Part shown: positions 1 through 6,264 of the stretch, piece by piece
How positions within the stretch are numbered: the first letter of the stretch is position 1
Layout: every line of letters begins with the position of its first letter
Translations under genes and position numbers: made by a program
Assembly: GCA_016866575.1 (NCBI GenBank)
Contig: VGMA01000062.1
Coordinates: 1-9,423, forward strand
Origin: Chlamydiota bacterium
GTDB lineage: Bacteria; Chlamydiota; Chlamydiia; Chlamydiales; VGMA01
Length of the DNA stretch: 9,423 bases
Reading direction: 5' to 3'
The notes under the pieces: model-generated
What the model was told of the DNA's origin: nothing
Seen by the model: only the letters and a program-made list of their open reading frames with translations
The model's database searches: none

Positions 1-915
1 TCCGTTAATAAAGGCTGAAGAATTTGCGCCAATAGCGGTAAGCCAGACACCTCCGATAATGCCTACATTTGCTGTAAAATTCCACTCAAGAGCCGGAGCG
101 AAACTGAGTTGATAACTCTCTTTTGTATTTCCCACAGGCTCTATAGTAGTGCCGTGAAATGTGCTTTTGAGGCTGTATACGTTTACGACATCAAGGGCTA
201 ACACGAGGTGTTTAGTAATCGAAAATTCTCCACCAAGGATGAGGTTGAATAGACCGCCCGGATGAAATTTCCCATTCGTAGTGGCATCTCCGCCATAAGC
301 ATTTTTACCACGAAGATTGACTCCGGAAAAGACCGTAGCCTCTAACGCACCTCTTGTGGCTAAATAATGAGCCCCAGAAAAATGGAAAAGCCTGCCTGCA
401 ACCAAACCTAAAGTTGTCCCATAAGATCCGCCGCCATATGCATCAGTTCCTCCCATATCATCGTCGAGAAATTGGTATTTTCCTAAAGGAAAATTCTCTC
501 CTAGCGTGATTTTGACAGAGGGTATGCCGCCAAGATGAGAGCCGGAAATTAGCTGAATTCCTATTTTCATAGAAAGATCGCCAAAAGCCCACGGGTTTTT
601 AGGATCGTAATTGAGGTTATAATAAAATTGTGGGACGATCGTCAGATCCATTCTAGGTAGTAGACCAATTTGGGTCACAGCCTGAAAATTGAGATTCGAA
701 ACAATATTGTCTGCAGCGTGGTATTTCCAGCTGTTGTCATAAGATCCGACGATATTGTTATAAAAGATATAAGGCTCAAGGTTGAAGTGCCCTTGTGGTA
801 CAACGTGCGGAGATGGGCAAATTAATGGGCCTGTAAACCAAGGAGCATCGATATCCACTGTTGCAAACAAGGCTATCGGACTTAAAGCTAAAAGAGTAAA
901 TTTTTTCCAAAACAT
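1..915 (-). CDS. Outer-membrane beta-barrel protein, C-terminus off left edge
   Basis: This open frame runs for 305 codons without a stop from an ATG at 915 down to base 1, so the gene is truncated by the window edge. The first 18 residues (MFWKKFTLLALSPIALFA) look like a Sec signal peptide with a plausible cleavage after LFA. The mature part begins TVDIDAPWFTGPL. The rest has no long hydrophobic helices. Instead it has alternating polar and hydrophobic stretches and many Gly and aromatic residues (PQFYYNLNY, LTLGENFPLGKY-like segments, LFNLILGGEFSITKHLVLALDV), as in an outer-membrane barrel. It reminds me of the 'transporter' barrels grouped with the MetA/phenol-degradation OMP family, but that is recollection and its substrate is unknown. 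The last visible segment (LEWNFTANVGIIGGVWLTAIG) resembles penultimate strands, so probably little is missing. There is no Shine-Dalgarno before the ATG. It diverges from hemH across 64 bp. Confidence 0.85.
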   Translation of the reverse strand, partial: MFWKKFTLLALSPIALFATVDIDAPWFTGPLICPSPHVVPQGHFNLEPYIFYNNIVGSYDNSWKYHAADNIVSNLNFQAVTQIGLLPRMDLTIVPQFYYNLNYDPKNPWAFGDLSMKIGIQLISGSHLGGIPSVKITLGENFPLGKYQFLDDDMGGTDAYGGGSYGTTLGLVAGRLFHFSGAHYLATRGALEATVFSGVNLRGKNAYGGDATTNGKFHPGGLFNLILGGEFSITKHLVLALDVVNVYSLKSTFHGTTIEPVGNTKESYQLSFAPALEWNFTANVGIIGGVWLTAIGANSSAFING

Positions 916-979
916 ATACCAGATTATGTATGATTAAAAAAATTAAAAGCAATAATCATTTTTTTGAGGCCATGAAGAT
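916..979. other. Divergent intergenic region, barrel gene / hemH
   Basis: This 64-bp, strongly AT-rich region separates two divergent start codons and must hold or adjoin both promoters. On the plus strand TATGAT (929-934, 5 of 6 to the -10 consensus) is the best candidate for hemH, but no good -35 sits upstream of it. A GAGG at 966-969, 10 nt before the hemH ATG, is the likely Shine-Dalgarno. An ATG at 972 opens only a three-codon frame (ATG AAG ATA TGA) whose stop overlaps the hemH start. Confidence 0.5.
923..952 (-). promoter_or_regulatory. Candidate promoter of the barrel gene, close to ATG
   Basis: On the minus strand a -10-like CATAAT (928-923, 5 of 6 matches to TATAAT) lies 7 nt before the ATG at 915. 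A weak TTGCTT (952-947, 3 of 6) is spaced 18 nt upstream as a possible -35. A start 7-8 nt after the -10 would fall at 916-915, giving a leaderless or nearly leaderless mRNA, which fits the lack of a Shine-Dalgarno. The region is very AT-rich and chance matches are easy. Confidence 0.35.
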
Positions 980-1891
980 ATGAAAGGAATACTTTGTTTA
1001 CAGGTAGGAACGCCCGATACGCCGGCTAAAAAGGATGTAGCTCGCTACCTGAAGGAGTTTTTAACCGATCCATGCATTATTGAAAAGCCATGGCTAGTTC
1101 GTCAGATCCTTGTCCGTGGTGTCATTGTACCTTTAAAGAAGAAGGGCTCTAGTGAAAATTATGGAATGATTTGGCAAGAAGGGGGATCACCTCTTAAAGT
1201 ATACACAGAAAAACTAGTCAGCGGTCTAAGGCATCACCTTGGCGCAGATTATGCAGTCACATACGGAATGGGCTATCAAAATCCTGCTATAGAAAAACAG
1301 CTTCACCATCTGATGCAGCTTCCTTTAAAAGAACTTGTAATACTTCCTTTATTTCCTCAGTACGCCAAAGCTACTACTGGTTCTGTGCTAAGTAAGACAT
1401 TTGATGTTCTCAAAAAATATCGCGAGATCCCTTCTATACGTGTAATTTCTTCTTTTGAGGATCATCCTCTTTATATAGACGCTCTTCACTCCACGTTAAG
1501 TGGGTACAATTTTGATGACTATGATCAAATTGTCATAAGCTTCCATAGCTTGCCTTTAAGAGTTGCGGCAAATTACAAAGAGCGCTGTATGCAAACAGCA
1601 AAGGCGTTAGCAGAAAAAGCAAATATTCAACATTATACGGTTTCTTTTCAGTCTAAACTTGGAAGAGAGCCGTGGATAGGGCCTAGCACGAATGAAGTAT
1701 TGAATCGATGGAAAAGAGTTCTTGTGATCTGTCCTTCTTTTGTCTCAGATTGCGTGGAGACTATACATGAGATTGGAATAGAAGAAAAAGAGGAGTTCTT
1801 TGAAAAAGGAGGGGAGCGATTTGACCTCGTCCCCTGCCTTAATGATCATCCGAATTGGATTCAAGCGCTTGCAGCCATCGCAACCGGCTGA
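980..1891 (+). CDS. hemH: Ferrochelatase (coproporphyrin/protoporphyrin type unresolved)
   Basis: The product inserts Fe2+ into a porphyrin at the end of heme synthesis. At 303 residues it is close to the usual 300-350. Family blocks appear in order: the N-terminal LQVGTPDTP (8-15), FLTDP (27-31), EGGSPL (67-72), GMGYQNPAIE (96-105), LPLFPQYAKATTGS (122-135), ISFHSLPLR (186-194) with the metal/porphyrin His189, SFQSKLGREPWIGPST (222-237), and CPSFVSDCVETIHEIG (251-266) with the conserved acidic Glu260. The usual Asn of 'NLGTP' is Val here (QVGTP). There is no C-terminal cysteine cluster of the 2Fe-2S type. The ATG at 980 is preceded by GAGG at 966-969, and the nearby ATG at 972 hits a stop at once. 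The 3' end overlaps the convergent desaturase gene by 31 bp. Protoporphyrin versus coproporphyrin specificity cannot be read from the sequence. Confidence 0.97.
   Translation: MKGILCLQVGTPDTPAKKDVARYLKEFLTDPCIIEKPWLVRQILVRGVIVPLKKKGSSENYGMIWQEGGSPLKVYTEKLVSGLRHHLGADYAVTYGMGYQNPAIEKQLHHLMQLPLKELVILPLFPQYAKATTGSVLSKTFDVLKKYREIPSIRVISSFEDHPLYIDALHSTLSGYNFDDYDQIVISFHSLPLRVAANYKERCMQTAKALAEKANIQHYTVSFQSKLGREPWIGPSTNEVLNRWKRVLVICPSFVSDCVETIHEIGIEEKEEFFEKGGERFDLVPCLNDHPNWIQALAAIATG
1803..1835 (-). terminator. Intrinsic terminator of the desaturase directon, inside hemH
   Basis: Read on the minus strand, downstream of the desaturase stop at 1861, a GC-rich hairpin pairs AGGGGA-CGA (1835-1827) with TCG-C-TCCCCT (1819-1810). 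That is nine pairs with one bulged C and a 7-nt loop (1826-1820). It is followed by CC and a run of five T (1807-1803). It begins 26 nt past the stop codon and lies wholly within the hemH coding sequence on the other strand. Confidence 0.65.
1861..1891. other. 31-bp convergent overlap, hemH 3' end / desaturase 3' end
   Basis: The hemH stop TGA (1889-1891, plus) lies beyond the desaturase stop TGA (1863-1861, minus). The last 31 bp of both genes are therefore the same DNA read on opposite strands, encoding the hemH C-terminus (..QALAAIATG) and the desaturase C-terminus (..LQPVAMAASA). Confidence 0.93.
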
Positions 1892-3018
1892 AGCCTCATA
1901 ATGCTTTTTGTAAGGAAGTGGAGCTCTTTCCACTTCATTTTGAGGATCTTTTTAAGCTGCTTGATCTCTTTGTAAAGTTCTTTTACATGAGCTACTTTGG
2001 CTTTTTTCGCTTCTTTATATAGATCAAGAAGCTGATGGATTTCAGCCATTTTTTGAACTAAAGTATCTGTGCACTCAGAAACTTTTTCCTCTAGATCTTG
2101 TTTTTTACTTGAAATCGAGTTTTTGAGTTTCTCTAAAAGCTCTGTTTTATGATTGAGCAGCATCTGCTTAGTAATACGAGATTCTTGAGTGCGTCTTAAG
2201 TTTGTCGCAAACCCAAGTTTGTATAGAATCCAAATAAACCATTTAGTTGGATCGTAATGGTACCAGCGTATGCCGTTTCTGTAATCGCTAGCAAACGTAT
2301 GGTGATAATTATGGTAGCCTTCACCAAAGGTAAGCATGCATATAATATAGTTGTCCACTGCTGAGTGCTCTCTAGAATAATTTTGATGACCCCAATAGTG
2401 AGCTAATGAATTGATAAACCAGGTAGAATGGTGAAGGAAAAAGAGCCTAAAAAGCCATACAAAAACAAATGCGCCAAAAAAGTCTCCTGTTAGCCAGCCG
2501 ACAAGTACGGTAGGGACGATGTTGGCAAAAAGCATGCAAAAAAGGTAATGATTTTCTTGAAACATGACCATTTTATTTTTGCATAGGTCTGAAACAATCT
2601 TTGTGTCTATTTCAGGTTGTTTTTTAAACATCCAGAATAAGTGAGCATACCAAAAACCTTTTTTTACAGAATATGGGTCTTTGTCTGTATCAATGTGCGC
2701 ATGGTGGATCCTGTGGTCATGGCTCCAGCGAAGTGCGCTTCCTTGAGTTGCCATCGATCCAAAGAACAAGAGGAGGAATTCAATAAATTTATTGTTGAGC
2801 TTGTAGCTTTGGTGAGAATAAAAACGGTGATAGCCTGCTGTAATGCTTGTTCCTGATATAAAATAAAAAATGAAAGCGAAGGTGAGAATCGTCCAAGACG
2901 GAGTGAAAAAATAGCAATATAAAGGAACTAAAGCGAGTAAAAGTGAATGGTATCCGATGATAAAGCATCCGGATACCCAATTAAAATCTTTAAAATAATC
3001 TTTTAACCTACTGAACAT
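1861..3018 (-). CDS. Membrane acyl-CoA (delta-9-type) fatty-acid desaturase
   Basis: This is a 385-residue di-iron membrane desaturase of the stearoyl-CoA desaturase family, which introduces a cis double bond into acyl-CoA using O2 and an electron donor. The three histidine boxes are present: HRFYSH (64-69), HRIHH (102-106) followed by the typical DTDKDPY, and HNYHH (236-240). A supporting NSLAHYWGH block (203-211) is also there. Hydrophobic segments around 15-37, 42-60, 80-95, 155-178 and 180-197 fit a four-helix membrane core. From about residue 275 a charged, helical, probably coiled-coil tail (~110 residues, rich in Lys, Glu and Leu) follows the catalytic domain. No cytochrome b5 HPGG motif is present, so the electron donor is encoded elsewhere. 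The ATG at 3018 has a strong Shine-Dalgarno (GAGGGGG) just upstream. It is the last gene of the minus-strand directon, 35 nt after the NTT, and also has its own candidate promoter. The positional preference of the enzyme is inferred from family. Confidence 0.96.
   Translation of the reverse strand: MFSRLKDYFKDFNWVSGCFIIGYHSLLLALVPLYCYFFTPSWTILTFAFIFYFISGTSITAGYHRFYSHQSYKLNNKFIEFLLLFFGSMATQGSALRWSHDHRIHHAHIDTDKDPYSVKKGFWYAHLFWMFKKQPEIDTKIVSDLCKNKMVMFQENHYLFCMLFANIVPTVLVGWLTGDFFGAFVFVWLFRLFFLHHSTWFINSLAHYWGHQNYSREHSAVDNYIICMLTFGEGYHNYHHTFASDYRNGIRWYHYDPTKWFIWILYKLGFATNLRRTQESRITKQMLLNHKTELLEKLKNSISSKKQDLEEKVSECTDTLVQKMAEIHQLLDLYKEAKKAKVAHVKELYKEIKQLKKILKMKWKELHFLTKSIMRLQPVAMAASA
1915..1941 (+). 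terminator. Intrinsic terminator of hemH, inside the desaturase gene
   Basis: A perfect 8-bp stem GAAGTGGA (1915-1922) / TCCACTTC (1929-1936) with a 6-nt loop is followed by A and four T (1938-1941). It starts 24 nt after the hemH stop and is embedded in the 3' coding part of the convergent desaturase gene. The T tract is short, so it may be only moderately efficient. Confidence 0.55.
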
Positions 3019-3022
3019 AAAC

Positions 3023-3038
3023 CCCCTCTATTTAGGGG
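3023..3038 (-). promoter_or_regulatory. Hairpin covering the desaturase Shine-Dalgarno
   Basis: On the minus strand CCCCT (3038-3034) can pair with AGGGG (3027-3023) across a 6-nt loop. The 3' arm is the core of the desaturase ribosome-binding site. Four of the five pairs are G-C. An mRNA reading through from the NTT gene would contain the complete hairpin. A transcript from the local -10 would start at or within the 5' arm. Confidence 0.45.
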
Positions 3039-3040
3039 AT

Positions 3041-3049
3041 ATTATAACA
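3041..3049 (-). promoter_or_regulatory. Extended -10 promoter for the desaturase
   Basis: The minus strand reads TGTTATAAT (3049-3041), a perfect extended -10 (TGnTATAAT), in the 35-bp gap between the NTT stop and the desaturase ATG. No convincing -35 lies 17-18 bp upstream, which an extended -10 can tolerate. The predicted start is near 3034, leaving a leader of about 15 nt that contains the Shine-Dalgarno. Confidence 0.6.
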
Positions 3050-3053
3050 TCTT

Positions 3054-4553
3054 TTATGAATTAGCGCTAGCGACCCTGTCGAATTTGTGGCTTAGCGAGC
3101 GGACCGAATAGACCCAGCTTAGCACGACTATCACTACAATAGGTAGTATAAGGTGAGTAATCGAAAGGATCGATCCTGTCCCTATAATATCAATAAGCGC
3201 TACTTGAATCCAAGAAGATCCTGACTTGCCAAGGCGGCTTCCTACCACATCAATTGCAGCTTTTCCTTTTACTTTGGCTTCTTCATCTAAAGGAATGTAA
3301 GCCATTTCTTTAGTAGTGTCAAAGAAGGAGTATTTGGCTACCTTGCTAGCAATATTTTGAAAAGCTCCGAACAAGACAATCATCATTAGAGGGGTTGTTC
3401 CAAACAAAGTTGTCAAAGGTCCGATATGTTTTTGGTTCAAAATCAGGAGGAAAAAAACGATTCCTGTAATTCCTACAAACGCTGGTGTAAGCTGAGCGCT
3501 TGTGTGCCAGCCGAATCTTCGAATGATGTTCGAGCCTAAAAAAGCTGACGCTAAGAAAGCAAACAGTCCTACCATGGAAGTAGCTTTACTTGTGAAATAT
3601 TGATAGTCTACAGGGTTAGGGAACTGCATTTTTAAGCTGGCTTTCCAGGTGACTTCGATCAAGTTGACCGCAAATCCATATCCAATAACCATCACAGCAA
3701 TTCCAAGTAGGTAGCGATCTTTGGCTAAATATTTGAATCCTTGCATCAAAGAGAGTTTTTCTTTTTTCTTTCGAGAGTTGCTGCTGTAGTCTTCAGGATT
3801 TGAATAGTTCTTGTTCTTCAAAATATAGCGATCAGTCCACCAGTAGGTGAGGATTACCGCTGCACCGACTAAAAGAGCAATAGAGATAAGCGCTTGTACA
3901 GTGAAAGTAAATTCTAGGTGAGAAAACTTTTTAGTGAGGTAGCAAACAAGGGGTCCTACGCTGAAAGCTGCCAAATCTCCAGCTGCTATATAAATATTGT
4001 AAGATCTTTTTGCTTCGCTAACGCTAGTGATATCGTTCGCAAATCCCCAGAAGAGCACGAGTATGATCATGCTTCCCCAAAGTTCAGCGGTGACAAAGAT
4101 CAAAGATTGGATCCAGTTTCTGTAGACAGCTACCCAGTGTTCGTATTTGTGGCCTATCTTTGAAATAAGCCAATCAGAGCTTGCGTGTGGAGAGAGGGTA
4201 TCAACATTCGGATAGAGTACGAAGCCGTAAAGGAAAATAATGAATAAGAAAGAGCCCATCACGGTATAGAAGAGCTGTCTTTTATTTAAAATATTGCTCA
4301 ACTTTGAATACGCAAGGGCTACGAGCATAGCGCAAGGTAAAACCACCCATCCTTTAAGAACCGGTATAACTTCTGCTCCTGACCCTTTCGAAGTAACGAC
4401 AAGCGTATCTTTTAAAATTGTCAAGATACCGTAGTTTACCGATATAAAAAATTTAATGAGAATTAAAGGAAAAAGCTTCTTAAGCTCGTGATTGTGAATG
4501 GGCCAAAGTCTCTGGCGCCATTTACTAAATGTAGGTTTTTGTATGTCTTCCAT
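3054..4553 (-). CDS. NTT-family nucleotide translocase (probable ATP/ADP antiporter)
   Basis: This 499-residue inner-membrane carrier belongs to the bacterial/plastid NTT (Tlc) family (PF03219), which in energy parasites exchanges host ATP for ADP or imports other nucleotides. About 12 hydrophobic segments span 27-485, with a lysine-rich loop near 243-266. Family blocks are WPIHNHELKK (17-26), LKDTLVVTSKGSGAEVIPVLKGW (47-69), TAELWGS (155-161) with FWGFANDIT (168-176) and EAKRSYNIY (180-188), NLIEVTWKASL (297-307), and DEEAKVKGKAAIDVVGSRLGKSG (423-445). K48, E157, E300 and K443 sit where the four charged residues important in the plant plastid ATP/ADP carrier (K155, E245, E385, K527) would be expected, with similar spacing for the last three. 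That favours ATP/ADP exchange over another nucleotide specificity, but isoform specificity cannot be settled by eye. No Shine-Dalgarno is visible before the ATG at 4553. The gene follows the small-protein gene after 44 nt. Confidence 0.96.
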   Translation of the reverse strand: MEDIQKPTFSKWRQRLWPIHNHELKKLFPLILIKFFISVNYGILTILKDTLVVTSKGSGAEVIPVLKGWVVLPCAMLVALAYSKLSNILNKRQLFYTVMGSFLFIIFLYGFVLYPNVDTLSPHASSDWLISKIGHKYEHWVAVYRNWIQSLIFVTAELWGSMIILVLFWGFANDITSVSEAKRSYNIYIAAGDLAAFSVGPLVCYLTKKFSHLEFTFTVQALISIALLVGAAVILTYWWTDRYILKNKNYSNPEDYSSNSRKKKEKLSLMQGFKYLAKDRYLLGIAVMVIGYGFAVNLIEVTWKASLKMQFPNPVDYQYFTSKATSMVGLFAFLASAFLGSNIIRRFGWHTSAQLTPAFVGITGIVFFLLILNQKHIGPLTTLFGTTPLMMIVLFGAFQNIASKVAKYSFFDTTKEMAYIPLDEEAKVKGKAAIDVVGSRLGKSGSSWIQVALIDIIGTGSILSITHLILPIVVIVVLSWVYSVRSLSHKFDRVASANS

Positions 4554-4597
4554 GAGAACTGGTTAAAATTCCCTAGAGCTTAACATCTGCTACATTT
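4554..4597 (-). other. 44-nt spacer, small protein to NTT
   Basis: This is the longest gap inside the directon apart from its ends. On the minus strand I see no convincing -10/-35 pair, no Shine-Dalgarno at normal spacing (a GGGA lies about 15 nt before the ATG), and only a weak GTTAA/TTAAC inverted repeat. Read-through from the upstream genes seems the default, but a non-canonical promoter cannot be excluded. Confidence 0.4.
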
Positions 4598-4879
4598 TTA
4601 TGCAACGGGTTTAACGATTTTATATACCTCACTCACAGCGGGTATCAAAAGAAGATCTTTAGCAAACGTGAATGTATCTAAAAAGTTTTCGATTTTTTCT
4701 TTATCTTCAAAGTAAGCAGTAAAAATATATTCAGCAGAACTGGGATTGACAGACAAGGTAAAATTAGAATTTCCTAACAAAGGATTGTTATTAGCTATTT
4801 GGTGGTAGCAAGCTAAAAATTGGTTTTCCGCTTCTGGCTTGGGATGAAGCAAGATGGTAAGCAAAAGTTTTTTTTTCAT
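4598..4879 (-). CDS. Small protein, possible dimeric alpha/beta-barrel (ABM-like) fold
   Basis: This encodes 93 residues with no signal peptide or membrane helix; the Leu-rich N-terminus (KKKLLLTILLHP) reads as a first beta strand. The order strand (4-11), helix (14-29, PEAENQFLACYHQIAN), strand (38-45), strand (47-56, AEYIFTAYFED), helix (59-72, KEKIENFLDTFTFA), strand (82-90, SEVYKIVKP) resembles the ferredoxin-like dimeric alpha/beta-barrel proteins such as the antibiotic-biosynthesis-monooxygenase family. No family motif is strong enough to assign it, and function is unknown. It starts 5 nt after the exported protein's stop codon with no Shine-Dalgarno, so translational coupling is likely. 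Its ATG is followed at once by nine A residues (4876-4868 on the minus strand). Confidence 0.65.
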   Translation of the reverse strand: MKKKLLLTILLHPKPEAENQFLACYHQIANNNPLLGNSNFTLSVNPSSAEYIFTAYFEDKEKIENFLDTFTFAKDLLLIPAVSEVYKIVKPVA

Positions 4880-4884
4880 AACGA

Positions 4885-6264
4885 TTAGTAGGTGATCTGC
4901 AAACCAAGTCTTGCAATCGGACTGGAATTTAAATCAAAACCTTGAACATATCCGCTACTTTTGAAACCAAGTTCAAGTGTGATGCAAGAAATTCTTTTTG
5001 GATCAATTGAATAATTTACAGTAATTGAACCAAGAGCGCCAATACCTGGATTTGTGGGTCTGTCAATTCCTATAGAGTTTGTTTTTTTAATTAATTTAGC
5101 TATGGGAATGTTCATAAAATCAGACTGCGAGCTTCCCATGGTTTCAACCACGTTTTCAACTAAGAGATAACTTGTATTGGAATAATTAGGTTGACTCCAA
5201 AAATCTACTCTTACCCCTAAAGACAAATTCGAATTGGTCCATGCATTAGGAATGCTCGCTCCAAATCCTCGATATGTAGTCCAGGGCTTATGTTGTCCTT
5301 GTCTATAGTAGGCATAAATCAATTTGTTTTTAGCTGTATAGTTGATGTAGTTATCAAAATATACTTCAGGTCCGAAAGGTGTAAGTCCAGGTCGTATACT
5401 AGGTAAATATTTTACACTACCTATAGGAAACATATACAAAGGTTGAAATTCGCCGTTGATTAAATACTTAGCTAAACTGATGGCTGCAAAATAGCTAAAA
5501 GGATCTAAGAGAGAAAAATTCCCTTTCTGCTGCAAAATAGCCTGCATTTGGCTAGGTGTTGTAGCTATAGAGGCTCTTGTAGGGTAAAGGATCGAAAGCC
5601 AGAAAGAGTAGTTATTGATGTTGTTATTAGCGTTAGTAGAGCTTGGATGAGTTACATAGCGACGTAAAGCAAATTGGTTGAGTAAATATAACGCAGATTC
5701 CGAAGGATCTACAAAGGATCTATTGATCCATGATTGTCTAATTTGGCCTGCATAAATTGCTGTAGCTTCAGTGGATGCGATATCAACAGATAATTGATCA
5801 GATATGCTAAATCTTTTTGTGATCGTATAATTTGTTGCACTCTGTCCGTTCCAGTAAGGATAAGGAGCGGGTATTTGGTAGCTTTTTACAGTGGCGTGAC
5901 TTTTACCTAGACTTCGGATGCGATAACCTCTGCCAAAAAGTTGCTCTTGCACTTCTACGGCGTATCCACTTAGAGGGATTACAACTATACCATATTTGGC
6001 AGCTCGGCTTAAAAAAGATACAGGATCACGGGAGTTATATTTATCTGGCCACATTTGACGCAAAAAGGTCATAAAGCCATCTTGCGTTGTCTTTAGATCG
6101 ATGCCGCCTGCTATAGGAGAGAAGTTTTGATCGGCTAAAACATATGCGGGATAGACATTGAGATCTTCTGGCAGGTAATCACCTAAATCAGGTGGAGTAT
6201 ACGCAAAAACAGCTGTATTACACAGCAATGCAAATGTTAGCCATTTTCTCATAATTTGGATCAT
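4885..6264 (-). CDS. Exported protein of unknown family, probable outer-membrane barrel C-terminus
   Basis: This 459-residue protein is one I do not recognise. The N-terminus (MIQIMRKWLTFALLCNTAVFA) is a Sec signal peptide with likely cleavage after VFA. The Cys at 15 is not in a proper lipobox, so a lipoprotein is unlikely. The mature part has no transmembrane helix. It is rich in Tyr, Asn, Ser, Pro and Trp and contains only one further Cys. From about residue 280 it consists of alternating amphipathic stretches (PEVYFDNYINYTAKNKLIYAYY, LSLGVRVDFWS, SITVNYSID, CITLELGF) and ends in IARLGLQITY, an aromatic-terminated strand of the kind recognised by the BAM machinery. Residues 33-270 look like a separate mixed domain. 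The ATG overlaps the stop of the upstream antiporter (ATGA, 6264-6261) with a weak GAAGA site. The in-frame Met5 would give a tidier signal peptide but has no ribosome site. Context suggests a role in passage or binding of the substrate of the coupled transporters, which is inference only. Confidence 0.82.
   Translation of the reverse strand: MIQIMRKWLTFALLCNTAVFAYTPPDLGDYLPEDLNVYPAYVLADQNFSPIAGGIDLKTTQDGFMTFLRQMWPDKYNSRDPVSFLSRAAKYGIVVIPLSGYAVEVQEQLFGRGYRIRSLGKSHATVKSYQIPAPYPYWNGQSATNYTITKRFSISDQLSVDIASTEATAIYAGQIRQSWINRSFVDPSESALYLLNQFALRRYVTHPSSTNANNNINNYSFWLSILYPTRASIATTPSQMQAILQQKGNFSLLDPFSYFAAISLAKYLINGEFQPLYMFPIGSVKYLPSIRPGLTPFGPEVYFDNYINYTAKNKLIYAYYRQGQHKPWTTYRGFGASIPNAWTNSNLSLGVRVDFWSQPNYSNTSYLLVENVVETMGSSQSDFMNIPIAKLIKKTNSIGIDRPTNPGIGALGSITVNYSIDPKRISCITLELGFKSSGYVQGFDLNSSPIARLGLQITY

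Noticed and set aside
945..963. Fur-box-like sequence upstream of hemH (ATAATCATT at 952-960).
   Set aside because: Nine central bases match the 19-bp Fur consensus exactly, but the whole alignment reaches only about 12 of 19 in an extremely AT-rich stretch, with no palindromic left half. Iron control of hemH would be attractive but is not supported.
1745..1933. 62-codon minus-strand frame at the hemH 3' end.
   Set aside because: It lies opposite hemH and overlaps the desaturase terminus in another frame. It has no ribosome site or recognisable features, and hemH motifs explain the sequence.
2641..2856. 71-codon plus-strand frame inside the desaturase gene.
   Set aside because: It is antisense to the region encoding the first two histidine boxes. 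Its product is Cys/Val-rich with no family resemblance, as expected of a shadow frame.
2789..2980. 63-codon minus-strand frame in the desaturase region.
   Set aside because: It is a same-strand alternative frame of the desaturase N-terminus, whose hydrophobic codons shift into another hydrophobic-looking peptide. No independent start signal.
3918..4163. 81-codon plus-strand frame inside the NTT gene.
   Set aside because: It is antisense to strongly conserved NTT blocks (ELWGS, EAKRSYNIY) and has no supporting features.
5832..6074. 80-codon plus-strand frame inside the exported-protein gene.
   Set aside because: It is antisense to the signal-peptide-bearing gene, with no ribosome site of note and no recognisable product.
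6250..6252. Met5 as the start of the 459-residue exported protein.
   Set aside because: It gives a tidier signal peptide (MRKWLTFALL..), but the ATGA overlap at 6264-6261 and the weak GAAGA site favour the upstream ATG. The difference is only four residues.
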